Assembly (NCBI GenBank): GCA_903864515.1
Contig: CAIPFZ010000018.1
Span: 1-64,000 of the forward strand
Direction: 5' to 3'
Length of the DNA: 64,000 nt
DNA from: an uncultured bacterium
Lineage (GTDB): Bacteria > Patescibacteriota > Minisyncoccia > Phycocordibacterales > CAIZLB01
Position numbers and translations under genes: made by a program
Part shown: in pieces, positions 8,675 to 18,018 of the stretch
How the letters are laid out: the number at the start of each line of letters is the position of its first letter
How positions within the stretch are numbered: position 1 is the first letter of the stretch
Notes under the pieces: model-generated
Database searches by the model: none
What the model saw: only the letters and a program-made list of their open reading frames with translations
What the model was told of the DNA's origin: nothing

Positions 8675-9025
8675 ATGAACATAGACATACAAAAATACAA
8701 AAACATTTTAGAAACTGAATTAAAAAGATTGGAATCGGAAATACTTGAGGTAGCTGAGAAGGAAGGTGATTCAACATGGGAAGCAAAACAGCTCGAGGAA
8801 GAGGATAAGTCAGACAGAGTTGATGTTGCAAATTCTATAGAGACTTATGAATCAAATGTTTCAATAGCAGAAAATCTAGAGAGGGAGATTATTGATATAA
8901 GACATGCCCTAGAAAAGATTGAATCAGATGCATTTGGAACATGTGAAATTTGCCAAGCAGAAATTGAAGAGGAAAGACTTGATGCAAAACCAGAATCTAG
9001 AACCTGTGAAGCTCACATGAATTAA
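8675..9025 (+). CDS. TraR/DksA-type zinc-finger protein
   Basis: The 116-residue protein has an N-terminal helical hairpin (about 1-85, rich in Glu/Lys heptads). It ends in a zinc-finger-like FGTCEIC...C..H with Cys 90, Cys 93, Cys 111 and His 114. The fourth ligand is His where DksA relatives usually have Cys. By family it may bind the RNA polymerase secondary channel and modulate transcription. The start follows TACAAT (8663-8668) by 6 bases. A DnaA-box sequence (TTATCCACA, 8579-8587) lies in the gap upstream. Confidence 0.85.
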   Translation: MNIDIQKYKNILETELKRLESEILEVAEKEGDSTWEAKQLEEEDKSDRVDVANSIETYESNVSIAENLEREIIDIRHALEKIESDAFGTCEICQAEIEEERLDAKPESRTCEAHMN

Positions 9026-9084
9026 AAATACATACAAAGTGCCCTCAATAGTTAGAGTATTTTTGAAACTGTCTCAAATAAAAA

Positions 9085-10749
9085 GTGTACGTATTATGTA
9101 AAGGAATTACGAAAGAAGGAATATTTTGTCAAAACATAGAAGTTGAACTTGATCTATCTCACGGTCTTTTTAATTTTTTAATTGTTGGATTAGCAGATAA
9201 ATGCATTACAGAATCAAGAGAAAGGATAATGTCAGCAATTAAGAACAGTGGTTTTGATTCTCCAAAGACAAAAAATCATAAGATAACAGTTTCACTTGCT
9301 CCCGCTGGCATAAAGAAAGAAGGGGTATTATTAGACCTACCCATTTCTTTAGCATACTTAACTGCAACAAATGTTGTTAGTAAGGAATCTCTAAATAACT
9401 CCATTTTTATTGGGGAACTGGGTTTAGATGGATCAATTAAGATCAATGACTCTCTCGCCTTGGTTGTTGATTTTATATTGAAAGACAATGAATATAAAGC
9501 TCTTATAAATTCAGGTGTCTCCGTTAAACTGTTCGGTAATTTTAAGGAACATCAGATAGACCTGATTAAAAAATTAAACTTACCCAATATTGAAATATAT
9601 AATATTGAAAATCTACGAAATTTAATTGATTATCTAAATCTAGACATAAAGACACGGGGCAAAATCGGCGACAAAAACAATAGTGAAATCCGTATGGATA
9701 GCAAAGGTTTTTTCAGAGATGAAGGGGAGAATGTGGATGTGAGTGGGCCTGAGAATGAAAGTGTGGGTGAAAGTGTGGGTGAGCGCGTGAGGGTGGGGAA
9801 TGGTGCAGGTGTGGATAAGAATATTAAATTTGAAATAGATAATATAATTGGGCAACAAAAAGCCAAGAGGGCTCTGCTTATATCTATATGTGGAAAATAC
9901 AACATGATTATATCAGGACCACCTGGGATTGGAAAAACAATGCTTGCAAAAAGCGCCCATCAACTTCTTCCAGAACCTCAAGTTAATGAGTACTTGGAAA
10001 TACTTTCAATTCACAATAATCTAGACAGACCATTTAGATCACCGCATCACACCAGCAGTTATTCATCAATCATAGGCGGAGGCACACCAATAACATCAGG
10101 AGAAATTACCAAGGCCCACAAAGGCATACTATTTTTAGATGAATTACCTGAGTTTAATAGAAATATAATTGAATCATTAAGACAGCCACTGGAAGAGAAG
10201 GCTGTGCAAATTAATAGATCCAACAACACAATTACTCTGCCGTGTGATGTGATATGTATTTGTGCCATGAATCTCTGTCCGTGCGGAAACAAGGGTATAC
10301 CAGGTAAAGAATGCGTATGTGCAGGTAACAAGATTAAGTTATATAGACAAAAGGTCTCAGAGCCTTTTTTGGAGAGATTTCATATTTCCATATCATTATC
10401 ACATGAAAGTCATTTCAGCAGGGGAATGTCTGCGGACACAAAAGACACCACGGGGGTAGATACAATGAGCGGGAGTAAAATGCGCTCAATTATAAATAAA
10501 TTTACCAAAATAAGACCTTATGTGGATTTCAAATGGGGAAGCATTGAATCGGATATGTTTAGCACAGCATCCAAAGATAAAGGATTATCAATGAGGTCAA
10601 TTAAGCATACACAAGAAATTTCTGAGACAATATCATTAATAGAGTCCATACAAAGTGAAGATTTTAATAAACAAGCACCTAAGATAGAAATAATAGTAAA
10701 AAAACACCACATTATTGAGGCGTTTTCTTACAAGAATGCTTTATTCTAA
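9085..10749 (+). CDS. YifB/ComM family Mg-chelatase-like ATPase
   Basis: The 554-residue protein has an N-terminal Lon-protease-like domain (1-180; the usual catalytic dyad is not expected), an AAA+ domain with Walker A GPPGIGKT near 278 and Walker B LFLDELPEF, and a C-terminal Mg-chelatase domain. ComM-type members are branch-migration helicases that help integrate transformed DNA. That fits the type IV pilus genes elsewhere in the window. A low-complexity Gly/Glu/Val/Asn-rich linker (about 210-250) joins the two main domains and looks expanded. The start is GTG at 9085, agreeing with the family N-terminus. The CxxC pairs around PCG and CVC are conserved in the family. Confidence 0.92.
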   Translation: MYVLCKGITKEGIFCQNIEVELDLSHGLFNFLIVGLADKCITESRERIMSAIKNSGFDSPKTKNHKITVSLAPAGIKKEGVLLDLPISLAYLTATNVVSKESLNNSIFIGELGLDGSIKINDSLALVVDFILKDNEYKALINSGVSVKLFGNFKEHQIDLIKKLNLPNIEIYNIENLRNLIDYLNLDIKTRGKIGDKNNSEIRMDSKGFFRDEGENVDVSGPENESVGESVGERVRVGNGAGVDKNIKFEIDNIIGQQKAKRALLISICGKYNMIISGPPGIGKTMLAKSAHQLLPEPQVNEYLEILSIHNNLDRPFRSPHHTSSYSSIIGGGTPITSGEITKAHKGILFLDELPEFNRNIIESLRQPLEEKAVQINRSNNTITLPCDVICICAMNLCPCGNKGIPGKECVCAGNKIKLYRQKVSEPFLERFHISISLSHESHFSRGMSADTKDTTGVDTMSGSKMRSIINKFTKIRPYVDFKWGSIESDMFSTASKDKGLSMRSIKHTQEISETISLIESIQSEDFNKQAPKIEIIVKKHHIIEAFSYKNALF

Positions 10750-10770
10750 AAATTAAGCGCGAAGAGTATC

Positions 10771-11874
10771 TTAAAATGGATTTTTTCCTCCACGAACCTC
10801 AAAGTGCAAGTGTACCCCGGTTGATCTACCTGTACTTCCCATTTTACCAATCTGCTGTCCTTGATTAACACGCTGTCCAACACCAACCAAGTTAGCAATC
10901 ATGTGAGCATAAAGAGTTTGAGTTCCATTTGAGTGTTTAACAACAAGCATACCACCATAACCACCATTCCAACCTGTACTCTTGCTGACAATAACAACTC
11001 CATCTGCCGCGGCAAGAATTGGTGTGCCGAGTGGTGCTGCAATATCTATTCCATTATTACCGTGAATTCCCTGACTTCTTCTTCCTCCAGCAACAGGTCT
11101 CTTAAAATATCCAGCGGTACTCTTACCTGCATTCTTTATAGTTTTTACCTTAGTTTTAGTCTTAGTTTTTTCAACTACAGGCTCTGGATCCGCGTTTGGA
11201 ATTATAATTTCCTCCCCAACAGTCAAACCTAGATCTGTATCAACGTTATTAAAGCTAACAATTTCACCAACATCAGAGCTAAATTTATCAGCCAACTTTT
11301 CAACCGTGTCCCCCTTCTTAACTACATACTTAATACCAGTTATTGGCAATATAACAATAACTTGATCTGGCTTCACAGCTGATCCAGGTTTTAAATCATT
11401 TGCCCAATAAATAGTGTTTGATGTTACACCAAACATTTTTGCAATCAAAGGAACCGTATCACCTTTTCTTACAGTGTATAAACTAATTTGATCTGAATAA
11501 TTCTCCTCGTCCTCAAAAGAGCCATCCAAAGCGTTGTTTTCATTTGTGAACGCAGAATCATCCACCAAAGCTTGCTTTGAAGCCGTTTTGTTCTCCTTTG
11601 GTTCTGGACTGTTTACAGATTCTGACAAAGGCATGTTTATAATAGTATGTTCTGGAGATGATAATATTTCCTCTGCAACAGCGACAGTAACAGCATTTGA
11701 TGACAACACCATGTTCTCTGAGGTGTTTTGGGAATAAGATGAGGGTGAGCTAGATTCCAGACTAGATTTTACCCAACCCAAAACATCAAAAACGCCCGCT
11801 TTAACGTAAAAAGGGTAAATTATTATGGCTAAAACAGTCAATGCTGTTATTATCTTGGTAGCCTGATTTGTCAC
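10771..11874 (-). CDS. Exported LysM-M23 peptidoglycan endopeptidase
   Basis: The 367-residue protein has an N-terminal membrane segment (8-26), a Ser/Thr-rich spacer, two LysM repeats (about 132-178 and 182-227, each with a KGDT core), a Thr/Lys linker, and a C-terminal M23 peptidase domain (about 258-365). The metal and catalytic residues seen are His 271, Asp 277, His 324 and His 355/357 (HLHFEV). Asn 273 occupies the His-x3-Asp position usual in M23, so His 271 would have to serve as ligand. It probably cleaves peptide crosslinks at the cell surface. The start is GTG. It is convergent with the ComM-like gene. Confidence 0.9.
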   Translation of the reverse strand: MTNQATKIITALTVLAIIIYPFYVKAGVFDVLGWVKSSLESSSPSSYSQNTSENMVLSSNAVTVAVAEEILSSPEHTIINMPLSESVNSPEPKENKTASKQALVDDSAFTNENNALDGSFEDEENYSDQISLYTVRKGDTVPLIAKMFGVTSNTIYWANDLKPGSAVKPDQVIVILPITGIKYVVKKGDTVEKLADKFSSDVGEIVSFNNVDTDLGLTVGEEIIIPNADPEPVVEKTKTKTKVKTIKNAGKSTAGYFKRPVAGGRRSQGIHGNNGIDIAAPLGTPILAAADGVVIVSKSTGWNGGYGGMLVVKHSNGTQTLYAHMIANLVGVGQRVNQGQQIGKMGSTGRSTGVHLHFEVRGGKNPF

Positions 11875-12156
11875 TCGTCCTTGTTTAAAATGCGGAATTT
11901 CTGTGAATCTGTCTTTAGGATCGAGGTCTTGAGGGGTTATTAAAATAACTTTAAGTTAATTTGATAGGACTTTCTTTAATTGATATGGCTAAAAATAAAG
12001 CCATATATTGCCGAATAAACTGTATATTCTATATGGTAGAGATAATTGACTCCAAAGTCAACAAAGTTATTAAGATATTATAAAGACCAACACATTAGTA
12101 AAAATAGGTCAAATTAACACTTTTTTGATACTTTCGGCACCTTACAACAATCGTGA

Positions 12157-12162
12157 TATACT
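12157..12162 (+). promoter_or_regulatory. -10 box of the pcrA-like helicase gene
   Basis: TATACT ends 7 bases before the ATG at 12170, implying a leaderless transcript. An 8-bp hairpin (ATATGGCT at 11983-11990 and AGCCATAT at 11999-12006) lies further upstream. Confidence 0.5.
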
Positions 12163-12169
12163 AAAAAAT

Positions 12170-14179
12170 ATGCACCCACAAGAAAACAATGAAGGGCAAT
12201 CAAAAGCTCTTTCTGGATTGAATTCCAAACAATGCGAGGCGGTTTCAACACTACATGGCCCCCTTCTTATTCTTGCTGGCGCAGGAGCAGGAAAGACAAA
12301 AACCGTTACACACAGAATATTAAACTTAATAGAGAACGGTGTCGCACCTGAATCAATCTTGGCAATAACCTTTACAAATAAGGCGGCAAAGGAAATGAGA
12401 GAGCGTGTGGAACATCTATTACAAGAGAGTAGGGAAATGAATTTGCCAATTCACAATTTCTCAAAACCATTTCTTTCAACGTTTCACTCACTTTGCGTAA
12501 ACATATTAAAAGAATCAGGTCTTGCTATTGGAATCCCAAGACATTTCACAATCTATGACAAAAGCGATTCAAAACAAGCCATAAAAGAGGCTATAAATTC
12601 ACTCGGATATGATATTAAGATGGTTGAGCCAAACAAAATAATGTCCATAATTTCAAGAGAGAAGAGTAATTTTTCATCACTTGGGGAGTACGAAGCACAG
12701 AATGGAGAAGATCATTTTGGAGCGATTGTTGTTGCAGTATGGAGAAAGTACGCTGAAGCACTATTTAATGAAAAAGCATTGGATTTTGATGATTTACTAT
12801 ACAAAACCGCTGTTTTACTAAAAAGCAAACCTGAAATTAGGGCTCAATATCAAAACAGATTTAAATATATACACATAGATGAGTATCAAGACACAAACGG
12901 CATACAGTATGAATTAGCCCGCCTGCTTGTTGGACCAGAACACAACATTGCAGTAGTTGGGGATATAGATCAGGCAATTTATAGTTGGCGTGGAGCAAAT
13001 ATCAAGAATATTATGAAATTTGAGGATGATTACCCAGAAGCCAAGGTTATTTTACTTGAAGAAAACTATAGATCAACAAAAACAATACTCTCAGCCGCAA
13101 ATGAAATAATCAAGAAAAACATATTCAGAAAGGAGAAGAATCTGTTCACAAACAATGAAGATGGGGACTTAATAACTCTATATAATGCATACGATGAGAA
13201 CGATGAAGCAAATCACGTTGCAAATACAGCCAGAGATTTAATTAGAGAGGGTGATGGAAAGGGTAACAATGACATAAAACCAGAAAGTATAGCAGTACTT
13301 TATAGAACAAACTCACAATCTCGCGCTTTAGAGGAGGCCTTTCTAAGAAAAGGAATACAATATCAGCTTCTAGGAACTCGCTTTTTTGAGAGAAGAGAAG
13401 TTAAAGACGTTATCTCCTATGCAAGAGCAGCACTTAACCCAGAGTCACTAGCTGACATCAAAAGAATTATCAACACTCCAGTTAGAGGAATTGGTAAAGT
13501 AACACTTCTTAAAATAATGGCGGGGCAAACAGCAGATTTACCTTCAGGAACAAAGATAAAAGTTGATGCTTTTTATAAATTATTAAGCGATATAAAAAAT
13601 CAAATTGAGACTCAAAGACCTTCTGTTGCAATAAAATACATAATAGAAAAATCAGGAATAGAATCAGCACTTAAGGCAGAGAATGATAAGGAAGAAGATC
13701 GGGTTGGAAACATAAGAGAATTAGTTACACTTGCAACAAGATTTGATGACCTACCTGGTCAAGAGGGAATAGAGAGATTGATTGAAGAAGCAGTTCTTGC
13801 AAGTGATCAAGATTCTTTGAATGAGAAGACCGCAAAAAACAATGGGGAGGGCGTTAAACTTATGACAGTTCACGCATCAAAAGGACTTGAATTTAATTAT
13901 GTTTTCATAACAGGACTTGAACAAGATTTATTTCCAAGTGGAAGATCTTCTGAATCTAAATCTGGTGAAGACAGTGAGGAGGAGAGGAGGTTGTTTTATG
14001 TTGCAGTAACTCGTGCAAGAAAAAAATTATATCTATCATACGCAAATATGAGAACAATTTTTGGAAGCAAACAAATTAACTTACCATCAGAATTTATTGC
14101 AGATATTAGCGATGAATTAATTGATAAAAATGAAGATGAGGTAATTAGTGGAATCAAATCAATCTTTATAGATTTTTAA
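12170..14179 (+). CDS. pcrA: UvrD/PcrA-type superfamily 1A DNA helicase
   Basis: This is a 3'-5' helicase acting in nucleotide excision repair, replication-fork processing and recombination control. The protein (669 residues from this start) has Walker A GAGAGKT near 37, motif Ia TFTNKAAKEM, motif II DEYQDTN, motif III QAIYSWRGA, motif IV YRTN..SR, motif V VKLMTVHASKGLE and motif VI RRLFYVAVTRAR. I chose ATG 12170, not 12125, because the -10 box lies between them. It is somewhat short at the C-terminus and lacks a UvrD-type Tudor tail. rsmA starts 4 bases after the stop, so the two are co-transcribed. Confidence 0.93.
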   Translation: MHPQENNEGQSKALSGLNSKQCEAVSTLHGPLLILAGAGAGKTKTVTHRILNLIENGVAPESILAITFTNKAAKEMRERVEHLLQESREMNLPIHNFSKPFLSTFHSLCVNILKESGLAIGIPRHFTIYDKSDSKQAIKEAINSLGYDIKMVEPNKIMSIISREKSNFSSLGEYEAQNGEDHFGAIVVAVWRKYAEALFNEKALDFDDLLYKTAVLLKSKPEIRAQYQNRFKYIHIDEYQDTNGIQYELARLLVGPEHNIAVVGDIDQAIYSWRGANIKNIMKFEDDYPEAKVILLEENYRSTKTILSAANEIIKKNIFRKEKNLFTNNEDGDLITLYNAYDENDEANHVANTARDLIREGDGKGNNDIKPESIAVLYRTNSQSRALEEAFLRKGIQYQLLGTRFFERREVKDVISYARAALNPESLADIKRIINTPVRGIGKVTLLKIMAGQTADLPSGTKIKVDAFYKLLSDIKNQIETQRPSVAIKYIIEKSGIESALKAENDKEEDRVGNIRELVTLATRFDDLPGQEGIERLIEEAVLASDQDSLNEKTAKNNGEGVKLMTVHASKGLEFNYVFITGLEQDLFPSGRSSESKSGEDSEEERRLFYVAVTRARKKLYLSYANMRTIFGSKQINLPSEFIADISDELIDKNEDEVISGIKSIFIDF

Positions 14180-14183
14180 AAAA

Positions 14184-15068
14184 ATGATTAAAAAATATTC
14201 AAAGAATAAAAAGAAAGAAGTATTTGAAAATGATTCAATGGAGACAGATGGTTCTATAGAAAAAGAATCTGTATTTGCAAAGAAATCTCTTGGACAAAAC
14301 TTCTTAAAATCACAGAAGGCATTAAATCAAATCATAGAGGGTGCAGGGGATTTAAATGGCAAAACAGTCCTTGAAATAGGCCCTGGAATGGGTTCATTGA
14401 CCGAGAGATTAATTAAGACACCTGCCAAGAAAATAATTTTGATTGAGATGGATAATAGATTAATTCCAATACTTCAAGATAAATTTAAAACGGAGATTGA
14501 ATCAGGTAGAATGGAAATTGTACACGAAGATATTTTAAAAGTAGACCTAGCATCCATCGGACTTAAGAGGGGTGAATACAGCTTAATAGCAAACATTCCA
14601 TATTATATTACAGGCGCGATTATAAGAAACGTAATAGGCGGAGATTTATATCCAGAAAGAGCTGTTGTACTGGTTCAAAAAGAAGTGGCGTTGCGAATAA
14701 TTTCAAGAGACAAGAAAGAGAGTATTTTATCAATTGCAGTTAAATCAATTGGCACGCCAAGTATTATAGATAAAGTTCCAAAGGGGGCGTTTGTTCCATC
14801 GCCAAAAGTAGATTCTGCTATACTACTAATTGATAAAATTTCTAAAGATAATTTTGATAATGACTCAATAAAAGAAAAAAGATTTTTTGATATATTACAC
14901 GCGGGTTTTGCGCACAAAAGAAAATTATTGAAAGGTAATTTAAAAGAAGAAGGTATATTTAATGAACCTGAAAAAATATTAGAGACGTGCAATATCAAAG
15001 CAGACGCAAGAGCAGAAACTTTATCACTTGAAGAGTGGAAAAAATTATCATCTATTGATATACTTTAG
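14184..15068 (+). CDS. rsmA: 16S rRNA adenine dimethyltransferase RsmA/KsgA
   Basis: The enzyme dimethylates two adjacent adenines near the 3' end of 16S rRNA using S-adenosylmethionine. The protein has 294 residues. A Lys-rich N-terminal tail (1-28) precedes KKSLGQNFL, SAM motif LEIGPGMGSLT, the acidic motif IEMD, motif NIPYYI (catalytic loop) and the C-terminal helical domain with FAHKRK. It lies 4 bases behind the helicase gene, and the next gene starts 2 bases after its stop, so it belongs to a tight operon. Confidence 0.95.
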   Translation: MIKKYSKNKKKEVFENDSMETDGSIEKESVFAKKSLGQNFLKSQKALNQIIEGAGDLNGKTVLEIGPGMGSLTERLIKTPAKKIILIEMDNRLIPILQDKFKTEIESGRMEIVHEDILKVDLASIGLKRGEYSLIANIPYYITGAIIRNVIGGDLYPERAVVLVQKEVALRIISRDKKESILSIAVKSIGTPSIIDKVPKGAFVPSPKVDSAILLIDKISKDNFDNDSIKEKRFFDILHAGFAHKRKLLKGNLKEEGIFNEPEKILETCNIKADARAETLSLEEWKKLSSIDIL

Positions 15069-15070
15069 TT

Positions 15071-15907
15071 GTGAAAAACTTAAGTCCTAACGCAAACTCT
15101 CACAATAAAGTTCTAATACTTGGTGCAATATGTATTTCAATAATCGCAGGAGTTATTTCCTACAAAATTGCTGACATAAAGAGTAAACAAACATTGGATG
15201 AGCAAAAAAAATCAGCTAGACTTTTTAATATAACTGGGGAAGGAGAAGACGCCGCTGTGACAAAAATATTGTCTGCGATTGACAACTCAGAGCAAGCAGA
15301 GGAAATTGCAAATCAAGAAGACCCTTTTACAATTACAGAGAATGACAATTCAACAACAAGACTAGCAAAACAAGTATATTCTGACTATGTAAATAAAGAG
15401 GCTGGGAATAGTGATTTAAACGCAGAGGATATTGCACGTAATGCAATTGGTCAAATATCCTCAAGCGATATTCCAAGATCAAAATATGGAATTAACAGCC
15501 TTACATTCACAACAAATAACACCATTGAGGAAATTAGACTCTATGGTAACAATTTTGCTGAGATTTACATCAGAAATATGCAGATTATCGCAGATAACAA
15601 TAAAGCAAATGACTTGAATCAGATAATCACTGTATATGAAAATATTAGTAAAGAATTACTAAAACTCAAGGTTCCACCACAAGTATCAAGTTCTCATCTC
15701 GCTATCGTTAATAATCATCAAATATTGGCAGATTCCTTTAGGCTAATAAACATGCAAAATGAAGATCCTGTGAAATCACTACTTGGTGTGAAGTCCTCCA
15801 AAGAAGCAATGGAAGACAATGATCAAATATTTAAAAATATTAGTAATTATTTTAAAAACAATGGTATAATATTTGGTAATAATGAGGTTGGGGTAATCTG
15901 GAATTAA
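15071..15907 (+). CDS. Anchored extracytoplasmic protein, unknown, start of secretion cluster
   Basis: This 278-residue protein starts at a GTG 2 bases after rsmA. It has one N-terminal transmembrane helix (about 13-33) and a mostly helical, acidic remainder that should lie outside the membrane. I recognise no family or catalytic motif. It opens the run of same-strand genes containing the VirB6-, PrgI- and VirB4-like proteins, so a role as a surface accessory is plausible but is inference only. Confidence 0.7.
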   Translation: MKNLSPNANSHNKVLILGAICISIIAGVISYKIADIKSKQTLDEQKKSARLFNITGEGEDAAVTKILSAIDNSEQAEEIANQEDPFTITENDNSTTRLAKQVYSDYVNKEAGNSDLNAEDIARNAIGQISSSDIPRSKYGINSLTFTTNNTIEEIRLYGNNFAEIYIRNMQIIADNNKANDLNQIITVYENISKELLKLKVPPQVSSSHLAIVNNHQILADSFRLINMQNEDPVKSLLGVKSSKEAMEDNDQIFKNISNYFKNNGIIFGNNEVGVIWN

Positions 15908-15923
15908 ATTTAAATAAGTTAAA

Positions 15924-17861
15924 ATGCACAAAACTAACATAGACAATAAAACATCACAAACACCTAAGATTTTTGTGATTATATTGTTACTTATTATTCT
16001 AATAGGAGGGGGCACTACCACAACAAACGCTCAAGCAACCCCGAAGCCTTATATAGACACATCTGGGGATTTTGGAGCGGCAAACTGGAACAGCTCACCA
16101 GATATATCAACCTTTCAGGGCGGTACTTCAGATTCAAATATACCAAAAGCCATCCTGGTTGACGAAAATGAAAGCGGACCAACTAACGCAAGAGCAAACG
16201 TAAGTAATACAGGAGCAGTAGCATCGCAAAATCAAAATAGACCAGTTCAAAACGTCAGCGGGTGTATTGCAAGTCAACTCCTAGCACAACTGCTACAGAG
16301 TTCCGTTACAACAGCAATAAACAAGGTTAAGGGTGTTGCTGTTGCAGCAAAAGAAATGTTGACAAGAGTTCCAATAACACCAGCAGGTACTGATGACGCC
16401 AAAAATAAAGAAGCTGACACAAATGCACGTGTTGGAACATTCTTTTCTGGCTTTCAAATAGGGGTGAGTTGGGATGATATTGGATGGTGTATTGTTAATA
16501 CAATTATAGATTACGTCGTTAACTCCACAATTCAATGGGCAAACTCAGGTTTTAAAGGTAATCCAGCCTTCGTTAGAAACCCTGAACAGTTTTTTAAGCA
16601 AATTGCAGATAGAGAAGCAGCATCCTTTATAAATGAGCTGGCCTACAACACAACTGGAATAAATGTGTGCGCTCCATTTAGAATTGTCATTGCAACAGGA
16701 CTAAGAGGTAGTTATTCTGGAATGAATAACTATGGAAGATATAATTCATGTTCACTTAGTCAAATGCAACAGTCTGCTATGCAGTCTGGAAAATACACAA
16801 TAACGACACCAACGGACTGGATTGCTCTAACAAAGCCAGAAAATAATGTCTATTATTCATATATAAAGGCGGGGGAGGAATTGGATAAAAGAATTAATGT
16901 TAAAAGAAATACCGCAACACTTGATTTGACTATAAACAGAGGGTTCTTAAGTTATAAGAAATGTAAAGATAACACCAAGCCAGAAAGCAAAACTAACCCA
17001 TGTGATACAGTAACCCCAGGAAACCTTATTGCAGATTCTCTTTCTTCAACCTTAAATATCCCAAAAGACAGACTTGTTTCAGCTCAAAAGTTTGATCAAA
17101 TGGTTGATACTATTGTTAATAATCTTATTAAAATAGCCCTAAGTAGAGTATTGGAGGATGTTACAGGAAAAGAAGCTTCTCAAGCAAGGACATCAGATTA
17201 CTATACCGCTGTTTCAAATAACTATTACGCCACACCAGCATACGGACAAAACGCAAACGCACCTGGCACAACCGGGGGCTCAGTTAATATACCAGGTTCA
17301 ACGGCGGGATATTCTGGAGAAACATCTCAAGGTTATGGGGAATTCCAAGTTGGATCAAATTCCATATACATTCCAATGCCAAACGGTCACTCAACAATGT
17401 ATGGATATGAATTTAAGACAGAATTCAATGTTGCCAGAAAGATATGGGACGCCAATAGCTACCGAGGAATTGGAAGAAACGCCGCTTTTCCATTAATTCC
17501 AGGTGTATCTGTTGGTATATGTTCAAAGATAATCACTCAACTTAGAGGAATGGGTTATACAAATGGAGGAATTCCAGCTGTTGTACACTTCGCTGGAGGA
17601 CCAGATGTGCTAGTTAGAATTGATGACTCAGGAGATGACAGAAACATTTGCCCTAGAAATATTATTGATTTCTATATACCAAACTACAGATTTGCTACCG
17701 ATTCATACAAATGGTTAGATGGTAGACCTCTTACGGGTATAGACGTGGCTCCAAACGCATCTCAACTAACAGGAACATCAATTAATAGTATTACTGGAAT
17801 AAACTGGGGATATAAGTCACTATATGAGTATGACGCTGCAAACGGTGGTACTGTTGATTAA
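15924..17861 (+). CDS. Secreted protein of the type IV secretion-like cluster, unknown
   Basis: The 645-residue protein has a signal peptide: hydrophobic core about 16-33, likely cleavage after NAQA near 40. The mature part contains several Cys residues and a helical segment near 113-220 that resembles VirB5/VirB6-adjacent proteins only in a general way. A Gly/Asn/Thr-rich stretch follows (about 430-470). The distinct C-terminal domain (about 475-645) has paired Cys and a Tyr/Phe/Gly-rich beta pattern. I cannot name the family. Its place two genes before PrgI and VirB4 suggests an exported structural part of the machine. Confidence 0.72.
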   Translation: MHKTNIDNKTSQTPKIFVIILLLIILIGGGTTTTNAQATPKPYIDTSGDFGAANWNSSPDISTFQGGTSDSNIPKAILVDENESGPTNARANVSNTGAVASQNQNRPVQNVSGCIASQLLAQLLQSSVTTAINKVKGVAVAAKEMLTRVPITPAGTDDAKNKEADTNARVGTFFSGFQIGVSWDDIGWCIVNTIIDYVVNSTIQWANSGFKGNPAFVRNPEQFFKQIADREAASFINELAYNTTGINVCAPFRIVIATGLRGSYSGMNNYGRYNSCSLSQMQQSAMQSGKYTITTPTDWIALTKPENNVYYSYIKAGEELDKRINVKRNTATLDLTINRGFLSYKKCKDNTKPESKTNPCDTVTPGNLIADSLSSTLNIPKDRLVSAQKFDQMVDTIVNNLIKIALSRVLEDVTGKEASQARTSDYYTAVSNNYYATPAYGQNANAPGTTGGSVNIPGSTAGYSGETSQGYGEFQVGSNSIYIPMPNGHSTMYGYEFKTEFNVARKIWDANSYRGIGRNAAFPLIPGVSVGICSKIITQLRGMGYTNGGIPAVVHFAGGPDVLVRIDDSGDDRNICPRNIIDFYIPNYRFATDSYKWLDGRPLTGIDVAPNASQLTGTSINSITGINWGYKSLYEYDAANGGTVD

Positions 17862-18018
17862 TATCAAATAAATAAAACACTCTCTTCATTATTAAAGTAT
17901 TTTAGAATTTAGAATGAAGTAGGTAGGCCCTTGAATTACCACCACAAAAATAATAATTATAGATTATGTGTGTAAATAATTATTGTTTTTATTCAATATG
18001 ATATATAATTATCGATAA

